Below are positions 1 to 6,087 of a stretch of DNA of 31,219 bases, piece by piece (positions within the stretch are counted from its first letter, which is position 1; each line of letters starts with the position of its first letter). A program made the translations under genes and the position numbers. Source of the DNA: an uncultured Collinsella sp. (GTDB lineage: Bacteria > Actinomycetota > Coriobacteriia > Coriobacteriales > Coriobacteriaceae); NCBI GenBank assembly GCA_902488525.1, contig CABTWP010000023.1, positions 1 through 31,219 on the forward strand. Reading direction: 5' to 3'. The notes below the pieces were generated by a model, which was given only the letters and a program-made list of their open reading frames with translations, ran no database searches and was not told where the DNA came from.

Positions 1-17
1 CTATTTCACCGCAACTT
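1..17. repeat. Right arm of a long palindromic repeat, cut by the window edge
   Basis: Bases 1-17 (CTATTTCACCGCAACTT) are identical to the right arm of the complete palindrome at 1260-1328. They also match, with small changes, the right arms at 26848-26872 and 31050-31075. The left arm would lie upstream of the window. Together with 1260-1328 this copy brackets the minus-strand gene at 80-1087. Confidence 0.75.
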
Positions 18-79
18 ATTGAGGCCGAGCGGGCTGGTTCGATGATGGGTTCTGTTGCCGAGAAGATGAGGGCAGCCGG

Positions 80-1087
80 TCAGGAGTCTGCGTAGGGTTT
101 TGTGGTTGGAATACCGTAGCCGCGCATCATGGAGCCGAACGCTTTGACATCGTAGGTGTCTGAGAGCTTGAAATGAATGACGTTGTGGCCCATGGCACGC
201 AGGTTCGCGTCGCGCACGAGGGCATCTCGATAGGTTTTTGCCGCAGCATGTTCCGGATCATTTTGGGCATCGTCCTCAAACTTGCCTAGTCCATGCAGCT
301 CAGCCAGCATCCAAGAGCCGTTTGGCATTTGCCAGCCGTAATCTGCCAAATAATAGCCGGCGTTTCCAGGCCGAGTGATTTCAACCTGAAGTTCGGGAGC
401 GGCAACTCCCGCCAGAATCATTGCCGCCCGCGCTTCGGATTCTCCACCGTTATCCGATCTGCCATCCATGTGTTCAAAAACGTCAAATGCACGCGCGATG
501 CCGTGCAGTCCACGGCAGTTCGCTTGTGCATATGAACGCAATTCTTCACGCTCGACACCGTACTCACGAGCCAGCCCGTCGACATAGCCTAGTGCATATC
601 GAAAGGCGCTCGTTCGGGCGATGTCGACCACCGTGCGATATGGATCCGTTAACGTAAACGGGCCGAGCTGCCATACGTCGCCCGGCCGCCAGCGTCGGTA
701 TTCAACGAATTCGTACATATCGCGTCTGGTGGAACGCGGCAGCAGCACTTGCACCTTGTCGAGAAGCGAATATGCAGAACCGATGCCATAGAGCAGTGCC
801 GCCGTTGCTCCACAAAACACGGCATCCGGTTCAACGACCGCAATAGCGGATGCCAATTGAAAGATGCGATCTTCGACGCCGAGGTCATTCCAATACGCGG
901 GATCAGCGTAGACATGGTTGTAGAGTCGAATAATCATCTCTTTTTGCATGAGCGCGTAGGCACAGCGTTCATCCCATTTTTTGGTAGCTACAAACAGATG
1001 CCCGCCATGATGGGCCTCGAATAACCGGAAGAACAGCTCTACTTGCGGTTTGGAACAGCGTTTATCATGACTCATTTTCGACCCCAT
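80..1087 (-). CDS. AbiEi-like / DUF559-like protein of unknown function
   Basis: This is a 335-residue cytoplasmic protein with no signal peptide or membrane segment. The middle (about residues 85-165: FCGATAALLYGIG, then LLPRSTRR and TDPYRTVVDIAR) resembles the region after the winged helix in AbiEi-type antitoxins of type IV toxin-antitoxin systems. The C-terminal third (SEARAAMILAGV, LAELHGLGKF, YRDALVRDANLRAMGHNVIHF) resembles the DUF559/Vsr-like nuclease fold often fused to such proteins in actinobacteria. Both assignments are from memory of family patterns and are tentative. No AbiEii-type nucleotidyltransferase toxin lies next to it. A second start at 1075 (MSHDK) has GGGG a few bases upstream and is as plausible as the first; neither ribosome binding site is strong. 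It stands alone, between two copies of the long palindrome. Confidence 0.5.
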   Translation of the reverse strand: MGSKMSHDKRCSKPQVELFFRLFEAHHGGHLFVATKKWDERCAYALMQKEMIIRLYNHVYADPAYWNDLGVEDRIFQLASAIAVVEPDAVFCGATAALLYGIGSAYSLLDKVQVLLPRSTRRDMYEFVEYRRWRPGDVWQLGPFTLTDPYRTVVDIARTSAFRYALGYVDGLAREYGVEREELRSYAQANCRGLHGIARAFDVFEHMDGRSDNGGESEARAAMILAGVAAPELQVEITRPGNAGYYLADYGWQMPNGSWMLAELHGLGKFEDDAQNDPEHAAAKTYRDALVRDANLRAMGHNVIHFKLSDTYDVKAFGSMMRGYGIPTTKPYADS

Positions 1088-1259
1088 GGTCTCGAGGGGG
1101 AGTGAATGACACTACGCTATCCCATATTTGGTCCGCCAGACCTTGCCATGAACTGACCAAAAGCTTGACGGGGCAGGTCAGAGTCATGAGTCAGAGCCAA
1201 ACATATCGGCAAACGGTTGATTAGTGCCCCTCGGCGGCACTTAAAACCACCCTTACAGA

Positions 1260-1328
1260 AAGTTGCGGTGAAATAGTTCCTGAAAAGCTCGAATAAGCCT
1301 TAATCCAGGAACTATTTCACCGCAACTT
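1260..1328. repeat. Long palindrome, 23-bp perfect arms
   Basis: The left arm at 1260-1282 (AAGTTGCGGTGAAATAGTTC plus CTG) is the exact reverse complement of 1306-1328, with a 23-nt loop. There is no T tract on either side, so it is not an ordinary terminator. It lies in the 286-nt gap between the minus-strand gene at 80-1087 and the 3' end of the PIN toxin gene. Related copies are at 1-17, 26800-26872 and 31007-31075. Confidence 0.85.
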
Positions 1329-1373
1329 AGGAGGGGATGGGGCTGAGGGGCAGGCGATGCCGTTGCCTGTCGG

Positions 1374-1829
1374 TTAGTGACGACCGTGGTGGCGGAGTTT
1401 GTCGATGGTGGAGTCGGTGCTTCGGCTGCGGGCGTCGGCGGCGGTTTGGCGCTGGCGGCGGTAATCGATCATGCCTTGGATGATGGGCTTGCCAAAGCTC
1501 ACGACATCATCGTTGTATATGGCGGTTCGGGCTGCGAGGAGGCAGTCGGTAAAGTCCATATGGGTCTTGCCAAAGAGTTTGACGGCAAGGGCGACAACGG
1601 TGGGCTCGTCGACCATGACGTCATCGAGCAGCCTTTTCATGGCCGCAGCAATCTCAACGCGGGGAACCTTATAGACGTCGCGCAGCGTGACCACGACGCG
1701 CGTGATGATTTCGGGGTAGACACGAGCGGTGCGCGTGGCGATGACCTTGGCGGCGCGCGGTGACAGAACTTCGTCGTCGTCAAGCAAGTAACGTAGTATG
1801 ACGGTCTCGTCGATGATGGTGCTACTCAT
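1374..1829 (-). CDS. PIN-domain toxin, VapC-like
   Basis: A 151-residue protein with the PIN-domain layout: an N-terminal acidic strand and helix (IDETVILRYLLDDDE, where the family usually has DTNVLLRYLL), a middle acidic residue in YPEIITRVVVTL, and the DFTDCLLAAR segment near residue 92 followed by DDVVSFGKP. PIN toxins are Mg2+-dependent ribonucleases that cut tRNA, rRNA or mRNA; the target here cannot be told. The basic tail (RRQRQTAADARSRS... HHGRH) extends beyond the PIN core. Its start overlaps the end of the antitoxin gene by 8 nt, with GAGGAAG about 9 nt upstream, so the two are translationally coupled. The TA pairing is strong; the function is inferred. Confidence 0.75.
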   Translation of the reverse strand: MSSTIIDETVILRYLLDDDEVLSPRAAKVIATRTARVYPEIITRVVVTLRDVYKVPRVEIAAAMKRLLDDVMVDEPTVVALAVKLFGKTHMDFTDCLLAARTAIYNDDVVSFGKPIIQGMIDYRRQRQTAADARSRSTDSTIDKLRHHGRH

Positions 1830-2145
1830 GGATATCTACTTCCTCGGGACCCAAAATCGAATCGTCGCTTTCTGTAGCAAGGTACTCAATCCAGGCATTG
1901 CGCTCCTCGGAGCGGCGATTGGGGTCCCCATATGCTTTGAGCAATCCATAGGCGGCTGTGCCGTCCTTTGAGCGCACGGCGACCGGTTGAAAGGGAAGCT
2001 TGCGCATCAAAATGCTCTGCGCGACAAAAAGGCGCACGGCCTCGGCGAGCGATGTGCCCATGGCGTCGTAGAGACGCTCGGCATGCTGCTTGTCTTCTTC
2101 GCGAATGCGCACCTGCAGGATGGCTCGTTTTTGAGTCGATGACAT
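1822..2145 (-). CDS. RelB/DinJ-family antitoxin (ribbon-helix-helix)
   Basis: A 107-residue protein. Residues about 8-50 (AILQVRIREEDKQHAERLYDAMGTSLAEAVRLFVAQSIL) form a RelB/DinJ-type ribbon-helix-helix domain: a short strand for operator binding, then two helices. The acidic C-terminus (ESDDSILGPEEVDIHE) is the likely toxin-binding tail. I use the ATG at 2145 because GGGAGG sits 6 nt upstream; a GTG one codon earlier would be too close to it. The operon runs antitoxin then toxin. Two palindromes in the upstream region are candidate operators for autoregulation. RelB/DinJ antitoxins usually pair with RelE/YafQ toxins, so the PIN partner is worth noting. Confidence 0.8.
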   Translation of the reverse strand: MSSTQKRAILQVRIREEDKQHAERLYDAMGTSLAEAVRLFVAQSILMRKLPFQPVAVRSKDGTAAYGLLKAYGDPNRRSEERNAWIEYLATESDDSILGPEEVDIHE

Positions 2146-2171
2146 CACTGGCCTCCCTTAATAAGCGTGCA

Positions 2172-2212
2172 ATTTGAATAGTCAAATACAGCATTGGCTA
2201 ATAATAGCCAAT
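2172..2212. promoter_or_regulatory. Two adjacent palindromes: probable TA operator
   Basis: The first palindrome, at 2172-2187, is ATTTGA-N4-TCAAAT. The second, at 2193-2212, is ATTGGCTA-N4-TAGCCAAT, a perfect 8-bp inverted repeat. Both lie 27-67 nt upstream of the antitoxin start on the minus strand. A possible minus-strand promoter, TTGGCT-17 nt-TATTTG, overlaps the second site, which fits autorepression by a ribbon-helix-helix dimer pair. The first site also resembles a CRP/FNR half-site arrangement, so an anaerobic regulator is an alternative. Confidence 0.5.
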
Positions 2213-2573
2213 CTTACAACCACTACTTTATTGCATTAGAGTAACTGAGTGTAAACGATATTACAAACGTACTACATCCTTCAAAAGCGAGCGTGAAATC
2301 TTTCTTGGGCGTACGCATGTAATACACTCACCTTTATAGCTACCCAAGAATAATTCCAACCTGCCAAAACCCCTGCAATACACCCGTATTGCAGGGCCTA
2401 TGCTCACGTTTGCCCCCTGCAACTGCGTATATTCAACCTGTATACCGTTGGAGAAATTCTATCGAGTGCCTGTTTCGCCGCTTGCGCTCGATACGCCGAT
2501 GCCAGGCCACGGGCGGCTTGGGACAACGTCGACAGGGTCTCTCCGGCATGGGATTCAGGAGGGAGTGAACAAC
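2213..2573. other. Divergent intergenic region and leader of the formate hydrogenlyase operon
   Basis: This gene-free stretch must carry the promoter of the 15-kb plus-strand operon. It is AT-rich up to about 2400, unlike its surroundings. I see a perfect 11-bp hairpin at 2371-2396, a GTATA-N9-TATAC inverted repeat at 2427-2445, and a possible -10 box TACACT at 2323-2328 without a convincing -35. No sigma-54 (-24/-12) promoter, the classic type for FHL genes, is visible. From 2400 to 2573 an open frame joins the hydN-like gene, but it has no recognisable domain and the good ribosome binding site is at 2558-2565. Confidence 0.5.
2371..2396. promoter_or_regulatory. Perfect hairpin upstream of the FHL operon
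   Basis: CCCTGCAATAC (2371-2381) pairs exactly with GTATTGCAGGG (2386-2396) around an ACCC loop. It has no following T tract on the plus strand. On the minus strand it would be followed by GTTTTGG, a poor terminator. A partial echo (CCCTGCAAC...GTAT) follows at 2415-2430. It could be an operator or an RNA element in the leader. Confidence 0.45.
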
Positions 2574-3092
2574 ATGGGCAATAAACGAGTCGTGGCTGAT
2601 TCTTCGCGCTGCATTGGGTGCCAAACCTGTATGGCGGCGTGCATCGAGGCACACGATATTCCCGGCAACATCGCCGCACCTCGCTTGCGCGTAACGCGCA
2701 CCTACGAGATTTCCGCGCCGGTGGCATGTCACCACTGCGAGGACGCTCCGTGCGCCAAGGCCTGCCCCACGGGCGCCTTGTTCTTTGATCCAAAGAACCA
2801 TCGTATCGGCGTCAACGAGGACAACTGCATCGGCTGCAAGAGCTGCGTCATGGCATGCCCCTTTGGAGCCGTGAGCGTGGCGACCACGCAGGTCCCCGTC
2901 TTGATGGGTGACGTGCGCGTGGGTTCGCAGACCAAGAGCTTCGTGCTCAAGTGCGACCTGTGCGTGGACCGTCCCGGCGGTCCGGCGTGTGCCGAGGCGT
3001 GCCCGACCAAGGGCCTCACCCTGGTAGACGAGGAGCGCCTGGCAGAACTGACTGCCGAGCGTGCCCGCGCCACCATCGAAAACGAGGCGTAA
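2574..3092 (+). CDS. hydN: HydN-like 4Fe-4S ferredoxin, electron carrier for formate dehydrogenase
   Basis: A 172-residue polyferredoxin of the HycB/HydN family, cytoplasmic, expected to carry electrons from FdhF to the hydrogenase module. Four Cys clusters are visible: C13xxC16xxC19xxxC23 (RCIGCQTCMAAC), then HHCEDAPCAKACP, NCIGCKSCVMACP and KCDLCVDRPGGPACAEACP, giving four [4Fe-4S] sites. E. coli HydN has about 175 residues, and this protein is closest to it in size; HycB is the alternative. The start at 2574 follows AGGAGGGA at 2558-2565. It is the first gene of the operon, 76 nt before fdhF. Confidence 0.85.
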   Translation: MGNKRVVADSSRCIGCQTCMAACIEAHDIPGNIAAPRLRVTRTYEISAPVACHHCEDAPCAKACPTGALFFDPKNHRIGVNEDNCIGCKSCVMACPFGAVSVATTQVPVLMGDVRVGSQTKSFVLKCDLCVDRPGGPACAEACPTKGLTLVDEERLAELTAERARATIENEA

Positions 3093-3168
3093 ACGGCCGG
3101 CCATACAGGCCCAATGATTGTCAAATAAGAACCGAGTATTCGGTAGCAGAGAAAGGAAGGAGGGTGTC

Positions 3169-5391
3169 ATGGAGAAGCATAAAGTGATCTGCCCGTACTG
3201 CGGCGCCGGTTGCCAGTTTAACCTCTTGGTCCAAAACGGCCAGGTCGTGGGTACCGAACCGCTCAACGGCATCACCAACCAGAGCGAGCTGTGCCTTAAG
3301 GGCATGAGCGGCTACGACTTCATCAACGACACCAAGATCTTGACTCCTCGCGTACTGCACCCGATGATCCGCCGCACCAAGGGCGCGGATCTTGAGCGCG
3401 TAAGCTGGGACGAGGCACTGGATTTCACCGCATCTAAGATGCAGGCCATAATTGACGAATATGGTCCTAACGCTGTCATGACCACCGGCTCTTCGCGAGG
3501 CGGCGGCAATGAGGCGAACTACGTCATGCAGAAGTTTACGCGTGCGTGCATCGGCACCCACAGCGTGGACAACTGCGCCCGTACTTGACACGGCCCTACT
3601 GTCCTCGGTCTGATGGACACGGTTGGTTCAGGTTGCATGTCATGCTCCATCCCCGGTATGGAGGATGCGGGCTGCATTTTCCTCTTCGGCTATAACCCTG
3701 CCGATTCGCACCCCATCGTCGCAAGGCGTATCGTGCGAGCCAAAGAAAAGGGTTGCAAGATCATCGTCGCCGACCCGCGCCATATCGAAACCGCGCGTAT
3801 CGCCGATCTCTACCTTCCGATCAAGAACGGTTGCAACGTTGCGTTCCTCAACGCCTTTGCCAACTGTCTGGTCAACGATGGCCTCTACGACAAGGAATTC
3901 GTCGCCGAGCACACGAACGGCTTTGACGAGTGGTGGGAGACCATCAAGAACTACACTCCCGAATCCGTACAGGACATCACGGGTGTCGAGCCCGCGTTGA
4001 TCCACCAAGCTGCCGAGATGTACGCCACGGCGAAGCCTTCCGCCATCATTGGCTGGGGCATGGGCGTATGCCAGCAGAAGCAGAACCTGAAGACGGTGCA
4101 CACCATCGCCTCCATCGCCTGCGTTGCCGGCCAGATCGGCAAACCCAATTCCGGCCTCGCGCCCGTGCGCGGTCAGAACAACGTCCAGGGCTCCTGCGAT
4201 ATGGGCATGCTGCCCAACCTGTACCCTGGCTACCAGAAGGTCACCGACCCGGCTGTGCGTGCCAAGTTTGCCAAGGCTTGGGGCGTGCCCGAGGAAAAGC
4301 TCCCGCTCGAGGAGGGCTACAAGCTCACCGACCTGGGCCACCTGGTCGACGAGGGCAAGGTGCACTGCTTCTACAACTACGGCGAGGACCCGGTGCAGAC
4401 CGAGCCCGATTCGGCCGGTATGCGCAAGACGCTCTCCGAGCTGGATCTGTTCATTTGCCAGGACATCTTTATGACGCAGACGACCATGCTCGCCGACGTC
4501 ATCCTGCCCGCTACCTCTTGGGGCGAGCACGAGGGTGTCTTTACCGCATCCGACCGTAGCTTCCAGCACTTTGACGCGGCCGTTCCGCCCAAGGGCGAGT
4601 GCCGTCACGACTGGGAGATCTTCGCGGACCTGTCCACGCGTATGGGTTACCCCATGCACTACGACAACACCGAGCAGATCTGGAACGAGTGCATTAGCCT
4701 GTGCCCCAACTTTGTGGGCGCGACCTACGAGAAGATGGCTCCCGAGGGCGGTTACGCCCAGTGGCCCGTCAAGAGCACCGATGTGAACGACCACGGTACG
4801 CCCGACATGTTCGCTGGTGGCAAGTTCACCACCAAGGACGGTCGCGCCAACCTGATGGCGCACGACTGGGAGGCGCCCTCCGAGCTTCCCGACGATGAGT
4901 ACCCGCTCATTCTGTGCACCGTCCGCGAGGTCGGCCACTACAGCTGCCGTTCGATGACCGGCAACTGCAAGACGCTGGCGCTGCTCGCCGACGAGCCCGG
5001 CTTTGTCCGCATGAATCCCGCGGACGCCCAGGCGCGCGGCATCAAGAACGGCGACATCGTCTCGATTCACAGCCGCCGCGGCCAGGTATATAGCCGCGCC
5101 GACGTGAGCGACCGTATCAACAAGGGCACGGTCTATATGACCTACCAGTGGTGGATCGGCAAGTGCAACGAGCTGACCATTCACAAGGTCGACCCGGTCT
5201 CGCATACGCCCGAGGACAAGTTCTCTGCCTGCCAGGTCGACGCTATCGCCGACCAGGTCTGGGCTGAGGGCGAGGTCGAGCGTCAGTACACCGAGCTCAA
5301 GCAGGCTCTGGTGGACGCCGCCGCTCCTCAGGACGTTGAGCCCGGCGCCGCCAAGTTCGACGACGAGACGCACGTGAACCAAATCGTGTAG
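3169..5391 (+). CDS. fdhF: Formate dehydrogenase H, selenocysteine-containing (TGA 3586-3588 read as Sec)
   Basis: Oxidises formate to CO2 at a Mo/W-bis-MGD site and feeds electrons to the Hyf hydrogenase. Read through the TGA at 3586-3588, the product has 740 residues (E. coli FdhF has 715). N-terminal [4Fe-4S] ligands are C8, C11, C15 and C42, followed by K44. Codon 140 is TGA in the context NCART-U-HGPT, matching the E. coli Sec140-His141 site (CARV-U-HGPS). Downstream come LFGYNPADSHPIV, KIIVADPR and the C-terminal cofactor-binding domain (VREVGHYSCRSMTGN). The start at 3169 follows AAGGAAGGAGGG; a TTG at 3118 has no such support. Without recoding, this looks like two genes (3169-3588 and 3613-5391). 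selA, selB and tRNA-Sec lie 15-20 kb downstream. Confidence 0.97.
3586..3624 (+). promoter_or_regulatory. Bacterial SECIS element in fdhF
   Basis: The stem TGTCC/GGACA and an upper TC/GA pair close a GGTCT loop at 3607-3611. GGTCT begins 21 nt after the first base of the TGA, the same register as in E. coli fdhF, whose loop also contains GGUCU recognised by the SelB C-terminal domain. One T bulges on the 3' side of the stem, where the E. coli hairpin bulges a U on the 5' side. The first 11 bases after and including the TGA (TGACACGGCCC) equal the E. coli sequence as I recall it. Confidence 0.9.
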
Positions 5392-5412
5392 TCCCGTTCT
5401 CGTTGGCTTTTT

Positions 5413-5455
5413 GGGCCGGGCGTCCCGTACGTTCGGGAGCCCGGCCCGTTATTTT
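5413..5455 (+). terminator. Terminator-like hairpin between fdhF and hyfA
   Basis: GGGCCGGGC (5413-5421) pairs with GCCCGGCCC (5439-5447), and TCCCG/CGGGA (5423-5427/5434-5438) stacks inside it with one bulged G. GTTATTTT follows. It lies in the 78-nt gap after fdhF, 22 nt before the hyfA start. All downstream genes lack their own visible promoter, so partial termination or 3'-end protection of the hydN-fdhF message is more likely than full termination. Confidence 0.65.
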
Positions 5456-5469
5456 GAAAGGAAGTGGGG

Positions 5470-6087
5470 ATGAACCGCTTCATCGACATCAACCCGGAGA
5501 GGTGCATCGGCTGCGGAACATGCCAGTCCGCCTGTGCCGACGCCCACCGGATGCAGGGTCTTCAGGATACGCCGCGCCTGGCGCTCGTGAAGACCGGCGG
5601 TATTTCGGCCGCCCTTGCCTGCCACCATTGCGAGGGTGCCCCCTGCGCCGAGGTTTGCCCGGTGAATGCCATCGAGCACGATGGCGATCGCATCCACGTC
5701 AAGGAGCAGGAGTGCATCGGGTGCAGGCTGTGCGCCATCGCGTGCCCCTTCGGAGCCATCCATCCCGATGGCACGTCTATCGCCGGTGTCGCAGGCATGT
5801 GCGACCCGACGCCTTCGTATCCTAAGTCCCTGAGCAGCCTGCTTACGTGGGCTCCCGGCCAGTACACCTGCGCTGTCAAGTGCGACCTGTGCGCCTTCGA
5901 TCCGGACGGCCCGCATTGTGTGGCGGCGTGCCCCACCAAGGCGCTGACCGTCATGGGCGGCGCGGCCGATCGCGAGCTCGACGAGGCCAAGCGCCTGCGC
6001 TCGATCGAAAACGGTCCGTTCGTCGACGTTACCGCTGTGGCCCAGGGCCTGTCCGAGAAAGCAGAAGGGAGCGTAAACAATGGATAG
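5470..6087 (+). CDS. hyfA: Hydrogenase-4 component A, 4Fe-4S ferredoxin
   Basis: A 205-residue polyferredoxin, the same length as E. coli HyfA. Clusters are C12xxC15xxC18xxxC22 (RCIGCGTCQSAC), then HHCEGAPCAEVCP, ECIGCRLCAIACP and KCDLCAFDPDGPHCVAACP, for four [4Fe-4S] centres. An insertion of about 30 residues (SIAGVAGMC...TWAPGQYTC) separates the third and fourth clusters and accounts for the size difference from the HydN-like protein at 2574. It should link FdhF to the hydrogenase peripheral arm. The ATG at 5470 follows GAAAGGAAG; the GTG at 5464 lies inside that site. The 3' end overlaps hyfB by 8 nt. Confidence 0.88.
   Translation: MNRFIDINPERCIGCGTCQSACADAHRMQGLQDTPRLALVKTGGISAALACHHCEGAPCAEVCPVNAIEHDGDRIHVKEQECIGCRLCAIACPFGAIHPDGTSIAGVAGMCDPTPSYPKSLSSLLTWAPGQYTCAVKCDLCAFDPDGPHCVAACPTKALTVMGGAADRELDEAKRLRSIENGPFVDVTAVAQGLSEKAEGSVNNG

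Noticed and set aside
1260..1328. Terminator shared by the flanking minus-strand genes
   Set aside because: The palindrome lacks a T tract on either side, and its copies occur in places that do not need terminators, one of them just after a real terminator.
2499..2550. Molybdenum-cofactor riboswitch before hydN
   Set aside because: ATGCC/GGCAT can pair here and the gene context fits, but I cannot place the conserved Moco-motif bases, so I do not claim it.
3586..3588. Nonsense mutation making fdhF a pseudogene
   Set aside because: The TGA aligns with the Sec codon of E. coli FdhF, a SECIS hairpin follows, and selA, selB and tRNA-Sec are in the same window.
3640..5382. Long open frame on the minus strand opposite fdhF
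   Set aside because: It mirrors the third-position GC of fdhF, has no domain, and is Val/Leu/Arg/Asp-rich low-grade sequence. The plus strand is clearly coding.
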